A stretch of DNA of 64,000 nucleotides, from assembly GCF_900142515.1 (NCBI RefSeq), contig NZ_FRBC01000009.1, positions 1 through 64,000 on the forward strand, given 5' to 3'. This document shows positions 1 to 9,403 of this stretch, one piece after another. This DNA comes from Pseudoselenomonas ruminantium (GTDB lineage Bacteria > Bacillota > Negativicutes > Selenomonadales > Selenomonadaceae). The notes beneath the pieces were generated by a model that was not told the origin of the DNA, searched no databases, and was given only the letters and a program-made list of their open reading frames with translations. The stretch's first letter is position 1, and each line of letters begins with the position of its first letter. Made by a program: the position numbers and the translations under genes.

Positions 1-348
1 GATTTTGGCAATTGGCACGAACTCGGTTCTCCTGTAACAAGAACATCGATGTGCTTGCACCTTACAGCAAAGGCGTAGTGGTCTTTACGTGCGTATCTTT
101 GGGTGGCGGTGGGGATGCTTTTTCGCCGACGGAACGACTGCCTGAACGAAGTGAAGGCTGGCCCGCAAACAGCATTTGCTGGAAGCTTCGTTGATTGGAG
201 CGCCGTTGGCCTGCCCGGCGCAGGTAGCTGGAAGATGCGTAATTCTGCTGGCGGGTCATTTAGTGGAGCGGCGAAAAAGTATTCCCACCGCCGCCCCACT
301 GAGCTGTAACAAATTTTATTCAGGCTCGCATTGATAAACTGCAATTTA
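1..348. repeat. Partial copy of the large foldback repeat, cut by the window edge
   Basis: This stretch matches 53771-54117 along almost its whole length. The two copies share the GGTGGGGATGC block, the AACGACTG block, the GGCGGGTCATTTAGTGGAGC block and the terminal ACTGCAATTTA. Only the right part of the element is present, because the left arm would lie before position 1. Short reading frames exist on both strands, but they have no ribosome binding site, and the conserved feature is self-complementarity, so I call it non-coding. It fills the region upstream of the mla operon promoters. Confidence 0.8.
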
Positions 349-383
349 TCTGTGTGGATGTTTGAGGGAAATAACTTGAAATT

Positions 384-437
384 TTGACAAAAAAATAGTA
401 CACTTATATTTACTAATTGCCCTTTGCCTGTTACAAT
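384..437 (+). promoter_or_regulatory. Two candidate promoters for the mla operon
   Basis: TTGACA at 384-389 is followed by TATTTA at 407-412 (17-bp spacer). TTTACT at 409-414 is followed by TACAAT at 432-437 (17-bp spacer), and the second -10 has the extended TGT at 429-431. The second would start transcription about 45 bases before the mlaE ATG. The same TGTTACAAT string recurs before several other genes in the window. Confidence 0.55.
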
Positions 438-486
438 CAAAGGGTGGAAAAAATTAGTGTTTTTTGAGTGAGAGGAGGCACGTTGG

Positions 487-1251
487 ATGCGGGTTTTGGA
501 AGCTGTGGGCGCCTGGGTTTTGGCGCGGCTGGCAGAATTTGGCACCATCGTGCTTCTTTATCGTGAGACCATACAGGAGCTTTTCCGGCGGCCCCGTTAC
601 GGGCATATCCTGACGCAGATGAGCCATCTGGGCGTGGATTCCCTGCTGATTGTGAGCCTGACCCTGCTGTTTACCGGTGCGGTCTTTGCCTTGCAGACGG
701 CGGATATATTGATTCAATTTGGAGCCCAGGGCACCGTTGGCGGGATTATTTCCATTGCCATCGGGCGTGAGTTGGGACCGGTACTGGTGGGGGTGGTCTG
801 TGCCGGACGGGTGGGAGCTGCCATTACAGCAGAGATTTCCACCATGAAAGTAACCGAGCAGATCGATGCCTTGCGGGTGATGGCGGTGAATCCCGTCAAT
901 TACCTGATCGTGCCGCGGATGCTGGCCTGCATGATGGTGGTGCCGCTGCTGACCGTCTTTGGCGATGTCATTGGCGTGCTGGGTGGTTATCTGGTGGCGG
1001 TGTTTTATTCCGGCATCAGCTCGTATAGTTACATCAACTCCATCCATATTTTCGCCGAGGCCTTTGATCTTACCGGCGGTATGATCAAGGCAATTTTCTT
1101 TGGCAACGTCATCGCTGTGCTGGGCTGTTATTACGGTCTGCACTGCCCGGCGGGCGCTGAGGGGGTAGGTAAGGCCACCACCCGTACGGTGGTGACCTCC
1201 ATCATCGTGATCTTCATCCTGAATGCCCTGCTGACGTTTATCTTATATTGA
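487..1251 (+). CDS. mlaE: MlaE-type phospholipid ABC transporter permease
   Basis: This is a 254-residue inner-membrane permease of the MlaE/YrbE family. It forms the channel of the MlaFED complex, which moves phospholipids between inner and outer membranes. Several hydrophobic segments are visible, and the family core around IGRELGPVLVGVVCAGRVGA (residues about 91-110) is intact, followed by the EIDALRVM-like stretch that contacts the ATPase. Length is normal for the family. The ATG at 487 follows AGAGGAGG at a good distance. The mlaF gene begins 18 bases after the stop. No mlaA, mlaB or mlaC is nearby, which matches the minimal Mla systems of diderm Firmicutes. Confidence 0.93.
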   Translation: MRVLEAVGAWVLARLAEFGTIVLLYRETIQELFRRPRYGHILTQMSHLGVDSLLIVSLTLLFTGAVFALQTADILIQFGAQGTVGGIISIAIGRELGPVLVGVVCAGRVGAAITAEISTMKVTEQIDALRVMAVNPVNYLIVPRMLACMMVVPLLTVFGDVIGVLGGYLVAVFYSGISSYSYINSIHIFAEAFDLTGGMIKAIFFGNVIAVLGCYYGLHCPAGAEGVGKATTRTVVTSIIVIFILNALLTFILY

Positions 1252-1269
1252 TTTTACTGAGGTGTACCG

Positions 1270-2028
1270 ATGATCCGGCTGTCCCATGTTAGTAAGATTT
1301 ATGATGGCAATTATGCCCTGCATGATATCAATATGGAAATCAAAACCGGGGAAACCCTGGCGATAATCGGCGGTTCCGGTTCCGGCAAGAGCACGCTGCT
1401 GCAGCTCCTGGTGGGGCTGATCCGTCCCGACGAGGGTGAGATCTATATCGGTGAGCGGGAGATCAGCCGGCTTTCGGAAAAAGAGATGGACAAGGTACGG
1501 CTCCATATGGGCATGGTCTTCCAGTATTCGGCGCTCTTTGACTCGATGACTGTGGGTGAGAACGTGGCCTTTGGCCTGCGGGAGCACAGGCATCTGCCGG
1601 AAAAAGAGATCCGGCGGATCGTCCGTGAGAAGCTGGAACTGGTAGGCCTGCCCGGCGTGGAAGCGAAGATGCCTGGAGAGCTCTCTGGCGGCATGAAGAA
1701 GCGCGTGAGCCTGGCCCGGGCCATCGCCATCGAGCCGGAGACCATCTTCTATGATGAGCCGAGTTCCGGGCTGGATCCTTTGACCACGGCGAAGATTGAC
1801 GAACTTATCGTGGACATGCAACGGAAATTAGGAGTGACCTCTGTGGTGGTCACCCATGATATGGCCAGTGCCTGCCGCATTGCCGACAGGATCGCTATGG
1901 TCTATGAAGGCGAGCTTATCGCCGTGGATACGGTGGAGCGCTTCCAACAGATTCAGGATGAACGGGTGCAGGCCTTTTTCAGGACCCTGCATACGCGGAA
2001 GGCAAAAAAGGAGGAACAGCGGGCATGA
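1270..2028 (+). CDS. mlaF: MlaF-type ABC transporter ATPase
   Basis: This 252-residue cytoplasmic ATPase would drive the Mla phospholipid transporter. The Walker A motif GGSGSGKST is at residues 34-42, the Q-loop VFQYS follows, the signature is LSGGMKKRV, and Walker B is TIFYDEPSSGLDP. The switch histidine is in VVVTHDM. The LSGGM form of the signature is typical of the MlaF/Ttg2A branch. The stop overlaps the start of mlaD as ATGA, so the two are translationally coupled. Confidence 0.94.
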   Translation: MIRLSHVSKIYDGNYALHDINMEIKTGETLAIIGGSGSGKSTLLQLLVGLIRPDEGEIYIGEREISRLSEKEMDKVRLHMGMVFQYSALFDSMTVGENVAFGLREHRHLPEKEIRRIVREKLELVGLPGVEAKMPGELSGGMKKRVSLARAIAIEPETIFYDEPSSGLDPLTTAKIDELIVDMQRKLGVTSVVVTHDMASACRIADRIAMVYEGELIAVDTVERFQQIQDERVQAFFRTLHTRKAKKEEQRA

Positions 2029-3308
2029 ATGTAGAAGCGAAGGTAGGAGCCTTTACGTTAGCGGGCCTGGCATTGCTCGCCGGCGTGGTGATCATGCTGA
2101 GCGGTTTCAAGCTGGGCGGGGATAAGGGCTATACGGTCTATGCCGGCTTCAAACAGGTTACCGGCGTGGAACCGCAGTCTCTCGTACGGCTGTCCGGTGT
2201 GCCCATCGGCAAGGTCAAGTCCGTGGAAAATGATGGCAGGGGGGTCACCGTGACCATGCAGATCAACGAGGGGGTACAGATTCCCAAAGGATCGCAGGTG
2301 GGAATCGGTTCTTCTGGCATCATGAGCGACAAATACATCAATATCACGCCTGCCGATAGCGCCAATGGCTATCTGTCCGAAGGAGATTACCTCACCGGCA
2401 CGGATGAGGCCGGCATGGACGAGATGTTCCAGAATGCCAACAAGATCATGATACAGGCGCAGGAACTCCTGACCAGCATGAACAACATCATCGGCAATGG
2501 GGATTTCCAGTCCTCCATCGTCCAGATGGCTGTGAATATGCGGGATGCCACTGCGCACCTGAATGGCATGATGGCAGCCTTTGATGCGATGCTGCAGGCC
2601 AATCAGGGCAATATCAATCAGATCCTGACGAACATGAATGCCATTACGGGCAGCCTGAACCGCACCATGAATTCCGTGGAAGCGATGGTAAGCAATCTGG
2701 CGACGGTGGGCGCTGACCCGCAGACCGCTGAAAATTTGCGGCTGACGCTGGAGAATATCACCCAGACCAGTGAGAAGGTGCGGCTGATTTCGGAAGACAT
2801 CGCCAAGGTGACGCATGACGAAAAGACCGTGGAAGATGTCAAGGCCACGATCCACAATGCCCGGGAGATCACTGAGAAAGCCCAGCGGGCCAAGAAGAAA
2901 CTGGAATCCATCCGGACCTCCGGGGAGATGTCGGTTCTCTACAGTGGTGGAGCCCATGACTGGGATACGAATTTTTCCTTTACGGCCGGCAATGATAACG
3001 GTGCATTCCTGAACGTGGGCCTGGAGGACGCCGGTGAATCCAATCGCGTGGATTTTCAGGTGGGCAAGCGCCGTGGGAATCTGGCCGCGCGGGCCGGGGT
3101 CATCCATGGTGATGCCGGCGTGGGCCTCGATGCGTATGCGGGCCAGAACTTCAAGTTCTCTGCCGATGCCTACAATCTCGATGATGTGGATGTGCGTCTG
3201 GGCGCACAGTGGCGCCTGAAGGACGATACCTGGCTGATGGGGCAGTGGCAGAACGTCAACGACCGTGACCGTCGTGCCGCTTATTTGGGAATCAAGCAGG
3301 CCTTTTGA
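2025..3308 (+). CDS. mlaD: MlaD-like MCE protein with a beta-rich C-terminal domain
   Basis: This is a 427-residue MCE-family lipid-binding protein. Residues 1-26 form a transmembrane anchor, and about 30-110 form the MCE domain with the SGVPIGKVKSV signature. About 130-300 is predicted mostly helical, with heptad-like leucines. Residues about 300-427 alternate polar and hydrophobic residues in strand-like blocks and end in a terminal phenylalanine (KQAF), as outer-membrane barrels do. E. coli MlaD is only about 180 residues and lacks the last two parts. Published work on Veillonella parvula describes such a protein as a bridge across the envelope; here I infer the same from the layout. The start overlaps mlaF by four bases. 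Confidence 0.88.
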   Translation: MNVEAKVGAFTLAGLALLAGVVIMLSGFKLGGDKGYTVYAGFKQVTGVEPQSLVRLSGVPIGKVKSVENDGRGVTVTMQINEGVQIPKGSQVGIGSSGIMSDKYINITPADSANGYLSEGDYLTGTDEAGMDEMFQNANKIMIQAQELLTSMNNIIGNGDFQSSIVQMAVNMRDATAHLNGMMAAFDAMLQANQGNINQILTNMNAITGSLNRTMNSVEAMVSNLATVGADPQTAENLRLTLENITQTSEKVRLISEDIAKVTHDEKTVEDVKATIHNAREITEKAQRAKKKLESIRTSGEMSVLYSGGAHDWDTNFSFTAGNDNGAFLNVGLEDAGESNRVDFQVGKRRGNLAARAGVIHGDAGVGLDAYAGQNFKFSADAYNLDDVDVRLGAQWRLKDDTWLMGQWQNVNDRDRRAAYLGIKQAF

Positions 3309-3348
3309 GGCTGAACGATAGATTAACCTTTGCTGAGGAGGAATTATA

Positions 3349-4980
3349 ATGAATAAATTGCGTTTCTATAAAAAACTGACTGCTCTTGTCTTGGGCGGTC
3401 TCATGACTTTTTCCGTCGGTTCTGCGGACGCGGCCAACCGCGTGCAGCTGAATCTGGATGATGCCGTGCAGATGGCGCTCGAGAACAACCGCAGTGTGAA
3501 ACAGGCACTGGCCGGGGTGGATGCTGCCAAATGGAACCTGTCCAACTATCGCCGCCAGACCGGTGTGACGCTGTCGCTGTCTTCCGGCTACAACCGGGTC
3601 AATGATACGCTGGCGCTTAACCACGGAGGGGATAATTCTTATTTCACCAACAGTGCTTCTGCGTCCATTCCCCTTTACAATTTCTCCCTGCGCAGCGGCA
3701 TTGATTCCGCCGGCTATGGGGTGAATGCGGCTGACGTGACGCTGGAGAACACCAAGCAGGCTGTGCGCTATCAGGCTACGGCAGCTTATTACAACATCCT
3801 GAACTACCAGAATCAGATCAAGGTGCAGGAAGATACCGTCCGGGCTTATCAGGAACACCTCGACAACGTAAATGCCCAGTACCGTGTGGGCACCGTTGCC
3901 AAGTCGGATGTGCTGTCTTCGAGCGTCAACCTGGCCAATGCCCAGCAGTCTCTGGTCAGTGCGCAGAACAACTATGATATCGCCGTGGCGACGCTCAATA
4001 ACCTCATTGGCCTGCCCACGGATACGATGCTGGAGATCAAAGATGAATTGCAGCATCCCAGCTATAAATTCGAACTCAGCGATTGCACGAACTATGCGCT
4101 GCAGAACCGTGCAGATGGGGCTGCCGCTTACTATACGGTGAAACAGGCTGAAGCGGGCATCAACAGCGCCAAGGCCGGCTGGTATCCGACGGTGTCGGCT
4201 TCGGCTTCGAAGGCCATAGAGGGCAAGCGGGAATTCCGCGCGGATCACAGCAATGCCTGGACGATCGGTGCTACCGCCAACTGGAATGTCTTCGACAATG
4301 GCGTGACTTCTGCCAGCGTCCATAGTGCGGAAGCCTCGCTGATCAAGGCACAGGAAGCGCTGAAGGCACAGGATGAGACCATCCAGCTCGATGTGCGCAC
4401 GGCACTGCTCAATCTGGAAGCGGCAGAGAAGAATATCAGCACCGCGGAGAAGGCTGTGGCCCAGGCGCAGGAAGACCTCAAGATCGCCAATGTGCGCTAT
4501 GCTGCCGGTGTGGGCACCAACCTGGACGTCATGGACGCCACGGAGAAGATGACGCTGGCCAGCACGAATTACAATGCGGCGCTCTACAGCTACAACGTCA
4601 ATAAGGCAGCGCTCGATAAGGCAATGGGCGTGCCAGTGGATATTGATGTGGCCAAATACAAGGCCTCCCAGATAGAAGGCAATAAGTATAAGCAGGCTCG
4701 GGAAGATGCCAAGCTCAAGGACAATCCGGTACTGGAACTCACACCGGAAGCCATCCAGGCATCCAAGGCTGAAGTGAAGGCCATGCGGGAAAAGGAACTG
4801 GCAGCCCGCAAGGCGGCTAAGGCAGCCAAAGCCGAGAAGAAGAACCAGAACAAGAAGGCCAATAAGAAGGATAAGCCTGCCGCTGCACCGGAAAGTGCAC
4901 CGGCAGAGAGCAGCACATCTGCGCCGGCACCGGAGAAACCGGCCAGCACGGCAGATGTGGCTGGTGAGATGGCAAACTGA
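3349..4980 (+). CDS. TolC-family outer membrane protein with a Lys/Ala/Pro-rich tail
   Basis: This 543-residue outer-membrane factor has a signal peptide (residues 1-28, ending SADAA) and two tandem outer-membrane efflux domains (about 30-220 and 240-440). The domains show the usual coiled helices, with repeated A, Q and N and the LDDAVQMALENN opening. Its likely job is an exit duct for a tripartite exporter, or envelope stability as in other Negativicutes. Beyond about residue 445 there is a 100-residue extension rich in K, A and E, then P, A, S and T, which ordinary TolC proteins lack. The ATG at 3349 has GAGGAGG upstream. No inner-membrane pump is adjacent, so the partner is unknown. Confidence 0.85.
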   Translation: MNKLRFYKKLTALVLGGLMTFSVGSADAANRVQLNLDDAVQMALENNRSVKQALAGVDAAKWNLSNYRRQTGVTLSLSSGYNRVNDTLALNHGGDNSYFTNSASASIPLYNFSLRSGIDSAGYGVNAADVTLENTKQAVRYQATAAYYNILNYQNQIKVQEDTVRAYQEHLDNVNAQYRVGTVAKSDVLSSSVNLANAQQSLVSAQNNYDIAVATLNNLIGLPTDTMLEIKDELQHPSYKFELSDCTNYALQNRADGAAAYYTVKQAEAGINSAKAGWYPTVSASASKAIEGKREFRADHSNAWTIGATANWNVFDNGVTSASVHSAEASLIKAQEALKAQDETIQLDVRTALLNLEAAEKNISTAEKAVAQAQEDLKIANVRYAAGVGTNLDVMDATEKMTLASTNYNAALYSYNVNKAALDKAMGVPVDIDVAKYKASQIEGNKYKQAREDAKLKDNPVLELTPEAIQASKAEVKAMREKELAARKAAKAAKAEKKNQNKKANKKDKPAAAPESAPAESSTSAPAPEKPASTADVAGEMAN

Positions 4981-5029
4981 CAGCGGATTGAAAAATACAT
5001 GCCTATGAAGGGCTATTGGGGAGAATGAA

Positions 5030-8000
5030 ATGAAGGGGAAAACATGGATGATAGGAGGTGTGTTTACCGCTGTCGTAGCGGTCAGCACTCTCTGGTACTA
5101 TGTGCAGACGAATAACTTCATGCAACAGGCTGGTGAGCAGGTTGCTGCACTGGCTACCCAGGCCCTGGGAACACAGGTGGATATTGGCAGGATTGAAGTG
5201 GACTCGCTTCATGAATTGAAACTGCATGATCTGGCTATTTATGACAAGCAGGCGGAGCTCATAGCCCGTGCCGATTCGGCACGGGTTAGCTATCGCCTGC
5301 TTTCTGCGCTTTCAACGCCTGCTGATGCCATCAGTGAGATTGCCGTCAGCGGCGTGGATGCACAGCTGACCGAGCGCAGTGATGGCACCTGGAATGTGGA
5401 GGATCTGATCTCCCAGGAAAAATCCTCCCAGGAATTCCATGGCCGGATCAAGGTGGACGATGCCAGGATCAATGTGCGCCGCCAAGGACAGGAACTGGCC
5501 CTGACGGATGTGGCCGCCTCGGTGGATTGCGCGGACTTCCCCGTTTACAAGGCTGATTTTGCCGCCAAGAATCAGGGGACGGCTGTAGCGGGCAATGCGG
5601 TTATTTCCGATACCCGCCAGATCCTGAATGCCAAGGTATCCGGACTGGATATCGAGAAGTATCTGCCGCTGGTTCCTGCCGGGCTTATTCCAGAGAATGT
5701 GGAGATTCAGGAAGGCCGGCTGCCGCAGGCAGAGATTCACGCTTATCGGCGGGATGGGGATCTTTTCGTCAGCGGTGAGGGGGATCTGGCAGATGGCAAG
5801 GTGCAGGTGGATGGAACCACGATTGAGGCTATCCAGGCGCATGCCAGCTTCACCAATGAGGAAATCCTCCTGAGCGCGCAGGCCGAAGCTGCCGGGCAGC
5901 AGGCTAAGGTGCATGGCAAGATCAAAAATCTGACCACCCGGCCCTATCTGGACCTGGAAGCGGAATCGGAGTCCTTCGATCCCAGCATGATCTTGACGAA
6001 TATTCCCTACAGCGGTGCGGCCCGCTTCGCGGTCAAGGTGACCGGGGACATCAAAGACCCCAGTGTGGATGGCAGCGTGGAAGTGCCGCAGGGCCAGGCT
6101 GCGGGCATCGCTTTTTCCGGGGCGCGGGCGAATGTACGCTATCAGGACAAGAACGTCTTTGTGCGGAATTTCTCTGCTCAGCTCTGCGGAGGCAAGGCCA
6201 GTGGTGAGGCCGTGCTCTCCACGGAGAACCTGGGGTACACGGTCCATCTGAAGGCCGATGATATCGATGCTGCCCAGGGGGCAGCGTTTGTACCGGAACT
6301 GGCCGGAGTCAGCGGGCGGGTGTCGGTTGACATCGGCGGCAATGGCACGGGCACGGATTTGAGCACCCTGCAGCTTTATGGCACGGCAGCGGTGAAGAAT
6401 GCTGCTTATCAGGGCTTTACCATCGACCGGGCGAGCACGTCCTTCTATCTGGCCGATGACGATCTGATCGTGGACTATTTGAGCGTCAATATGCCCAATC
6501 ACAGCAGTCTGGGATTGGAAGGCTCGATCCGGGACATGCGCGGGCGTGCTCAGCTGGATCTGGCTTTCTATGGCGGTCATGTCGACCTTTCCCTGCTGCA
6601 GAATCTGGACCCGCGGCTGGAGCTTTCGGGCCTCTCGGATTTCAAGGGCACCGTTCATGGTGATAAGGCCAATCCGCAGGTGGAAATCAAGTTCTCCGGG
6701 CTTAAAGGCTCGATCTTCAAGCAGCCCTTTGACAGCCTGAAATTCAAGGCCAGCGGCAGTCTGGACGGCGTGGGCATCGATGATTTCCTCATGGAGAAGG
6801 GCGGCAAAGAGGTATGGCGTGCTGCTGGTTCTGTGGGCTTCACGGGCGAGAAGAAGGTCAATCTCCAGCTCGATACCATGGGGGCCCGCATGGAAGATAT
6901 CGCTGCCCTGATCGCGCCCGACCAGCCCATCACGGGTAATGTGGACAACATCATCAAGGTGACAGGAACGCTGGACAACCCGCAGGCTGTGGGATACATC
7001 CACTTCTATCGGGGCAGTTATCATGGCGTGCTGCTCTCCGGTATGGATGGTGACTATTTCCTGGAGAATGGCCGGCTGCGCCTGCAGGATTTCCATGCCT
7101 ATTCCCCGATGATCGACATGGTGCTCAACGGGACCATAACCACGGATAATCAGGCGCTGGATATGGAAGTGGTGGCCAAGGATATCGACCTCACGCGGGT
7201 GAAGCATAAGCTCCCTTATGATATCAGCGGCCACGGCACTTTCAAGGGCAAGATCAGCGGTACGGCAAATGACCCCGAGTTCCACGGCATCCTGGATTTC
7301 CCGGAAATCCAGGCTAATGGTGAGACCGTCACCAATCTGCGGGGCATGGTCAAGTACCGCGGCAAGAGCTTCGATATTGACCATTTCGGCTTTGAACAGA
7401 ATGGCGGCAGTTACGATATGGAGCTGTCCTATCATACCGATACCGATGCTGTCCTGGGCGATGTGGTGCTGCAGAAGGTGGATATGGCCGGCCTGGCTGC
7501 GCTGCTGGACAAGAAGAATGATGTCCTGAGCGGTACGGCAGACCTTACGGCCCATATCAGCGGCACGGCGCATAATCCCACGGCGCAGGTGTCGGGCAAG
7601 ATCGACAAAGGCATAGCGGGTGGCTATGACATTCATGGCGTGGAACTGGATCTGCGCTTGCTCAACAATGTGGTTTATGTGAAGAAATTGCAGGGCAGCC
7701 AGGGCGACAACGGCAAGTTTGCCGCCGATGGCACGGTGGAGATCGGTGGTCCCATCAATGCGAAGCTCACCGCCAGCCAGCTGGAACTGGGCATGTTCAC
7801 CGGCCTGGCCGGCATCAAGGCCCGGGGCGTGACGGGTACGGCGGACATCGACGCCGTGCTGGGCGGCTATACCCATAATCCGGCCGCGGATGTCAAGGTC
7901 AAGGCGGTCAACGGCGGTTTCCAGGGGGCTTCCTTCGATACCCTGAGCAGTGAAGCTCATCTGAAAAACGGCCTGATCGACCTGACGGAACTGCGGGTGG

Positions 8001-9373
8001 ACAAGAAGGTCGGCGAGAAAGACTGCGCCGCTACAGCCAAGGGCATCGTGCCGCTGAAGGCCTTGACGGCCAAGCCAGATGAATGGCTGGAAGATTTCGA
8101 GCAGATCCAGCTGACCATCGGCCTGCAGAATGCGGACCTGTCCCTGCTGCCCACCATTTCCAAGCAGATCGACTGGGCGGTGGGCGCGACTGAGGGCGAG
8201 CTGAAGATCCATGGCGCCCTGTCGCATCCGCAGTTTGACGGCAACATCACCATTCCGAATGGTGCGGTGAAAATAAAGGATATCAAAGACCCTGTCACCG
8301 ATATGGCAGCGCGTGTGAATTTCCGCGGCCAACAAGTGACAGTTGAGGAATTTTCTGGTAAAATGGGCGGTGGTTCCTATAATCTCAAAGGCAAGCTGAC
8401 CCTGAACGGCCTGGAGCCTGAGCATTATGATTTTTCCCTGCTCGTGGATCAGCTGGGCATCAAGAGCAGCTTCTTTGAAGGGCCATTGAACGGCGAGTTG
8501 TTCCTCACCGATACGGATTTCTACGGACAGCATCTGCCGAAGCTGGCCGGACATATCGATTTTGACCGCTGCAAGGTCAGTGTGCCCACCATTCCCGAAG
8601 GGGAGGGTGAGCTGCCGGAAATGGTTCTTGATGTGCAGGTCAATGTCGGGGACAAGGTGCATTTCTATACCCCGTATCTCTATGACCTCTACCTCACTGG
8701 CGGCTTCCATGCCGGCGGGATCACGAGCCATCCCAAGATGAGCGGTTCCCTGCAGGTGAAGCGGGGCGGAACCATCAACTATCTGAAGACGGAATTCAAG
8801 ATCCGCGAAGGCATTGCCAACTTCAATCAGGTGGCATCCTTCCTGCCCAGTATCGACTTCTTTGCCGATACCAAGCTGAGCCGGACCCGGGTATTCCTGT
8901 CGGTCAAGGGGCCGCTGGGGGCAGCGGAGATGAAGCTTTCCTCCAGTCCGGAAATGAGCCAGACCCAGATCATCCAGCTCCTGACGCTGCGTGATGCCTA
9001 CAAGGAGGGGCAGGCCAATATGGATGCCGGTGACCTGCTGGTCGTGGGCCTGCAGATGGGCTTCCTGTCGGAGATGGAGGCCATGATGCGCCAGTACCTG
9101 CTGCTGGACAAGTTCTCCATTTCCCGCGGCAATGGTTCGGCCTTCGATAATAATCGGGCAGAAAAAGAAAATAGCGAAAACAAATATGATTTTAATGTTT
9201 CTATGGGAAAATATGTTACAGATAAGGTCATGCTCCGTTACATCAAGGGGTTTGGTGGTGACAACATCAACCGCTATGGTGTGCAGTACGATCTGGATGA
9301 TCGCTGGGGCCTGACCGTGGAACGGGAAGCCAATGAGTACATCTTTGGCGTGGAAGCCCGTATCCCGTTCTGA
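5030..9373 (+). CDS. tamB: TamB/AsmA-family intermembrane lipid-transport protein
   Basis: This is a 1447-residue protein. An N-terminal membrane anchor (about residues 7-27) is followed by more than a thousand residues of repeating beta-strand pattern with recurring G-x-L and D-x-x-V-x-G units. The C-terminal TamB domain (about residues 1130-1447) ends in ARIPF. TamB proteins are long hydrophobic-groove bridges that support phospholipid delivery to, and protein assembly in, the outer membrane. The position between the TolC-like gene and bamA fits this role. No tamA is next to it, so BamA may be its outer-membrane partner. The start at 5030 is preceded by GGGGAG. Only one copy is present in the window. 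Confidence 0.9.
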   Translation: MKGKTWMIGGVFTAVVAVSTLWYYVQTNNFMQQAGEQVAALATQALGTQVDIGRIEVDSLHELKLHDLAIYDKQAELIARADSARVSYRLLSALSTPADAISEIAVSGVDAQLTERSDGTWNVEDLISQEKSSQEFHGRIKVDDARINVRRQGQELALTDVAASVDCADFPVYKADFAAKNQGTAVAGNAVISDTRQILNAKVSGLDIEKYLPLVPAGLIPENVEIQEGRLPQAEIHAYRRDGDLFVSGEGDLADGKVQVDGTTIEAIQAHASFTNEEILLSAQAEAAGQQAKVHGKIKNLTTRPYLDLEAESESFDPSMILTNIPYSGAARFAVKVTGDIKDPSVDGSVEVPQGQAAGIAFSGARANVRYQDKNVFVRNFSAQLCGGKASGEAVLSTENLGYTVHLKADDIDAAQGAAFVPELAGVSGRVSVDIGGNGTGTDLSTLQLYGTAAVKNAAYQGFTIDRASTSFYLADDDLIVDYLSVNMPNHSSLGLEGSIRDMRGRAQLDLAFYGGHVDLSLLQNLDPRLELSGLSDFKGTVHGDKANPQVEIKFSGLKGSIFKQPFDSLKFKASGSLDGVGIDDFLMEKGGKEVWRAAGSVGFTGEKKVNLQLDTMGARMEDIAALIAPDQPITGNVDNIIKVTGTLDNPQAVGYIHFYRGSYHGVLLSGMDGDYFLENGRLRLQDFHAYSPMIDMVLNGTITTDNQALDMEVVAKDIDLTRVKHKLPYDISGHGTFKGKISGTANDPEFHGILDFPEIQANGETVTNLRGMVKYRGKSFDIDHFGFEQNGGSYDMELSYHTDTDAVLGDVVLQKVDMAGLAALLDKKNDVLSGTADLTAHISGTAHNPTAQVSGKIDKGIAGGYDIHGVELDLRLLNNVVYVKKLQGSQGDNGKFAADGTVEIGGPINAKLTASQLELGMFTGLAGIKARGVTGTADIDAVLGGYTHNPAADVKVKAVNGGFQGASFDTLSSEAHLKNGLIDLTELRVDKKVGEKDCAATAKGIVPLKALTAKPDEWLEDFEQIQLTIGLQNADLSLLPTISKQIDWAVGATEGELKIHGALSHPQFDGNITIPNGAVKIKDIKDPVTDMAARVNFRGQQVTVEEFSGKMGGGSYNLKGKLTLNGLEPEHYDFSLLVDQLGIKSSFFEGPLNGELFLTDTDFYGQHLPKLAGHIDFDRCKVSVPTIPEGEGELPEMVLDVQVNVGDKVHFYTPYLYDLYLTGGFHAGGITSHPKMSGSLQVKRGGTINYLKTEFKIREGIANFNQVASFLPSIDFFADTKLSRTRVFLSVKGPLGAAEMKLSSSPEMSQTQIIQLLTLRDAYKEGQANMDAGDLLVVGLQMGFLSEMEAMMRQYLLLDKFSISRGNGSAFDNNRAEKENSENKYDFNVSMGKYVTDKVMLRYIKGFGGDNINRYGVQYDLDDRWGLTVEREANEYIFGVEARIPF

Positions 9374-9403
9374 TTGCATGCCGGCTGAAAGGAGGTGGCT
9401 GAT

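Noticed and set aside
454-1143. A 229-codon minus-strand frame opposite mlaE
   Set aside because: It is histidine-rich nonsense from the complement of a membrane protein gene and has no start signal.
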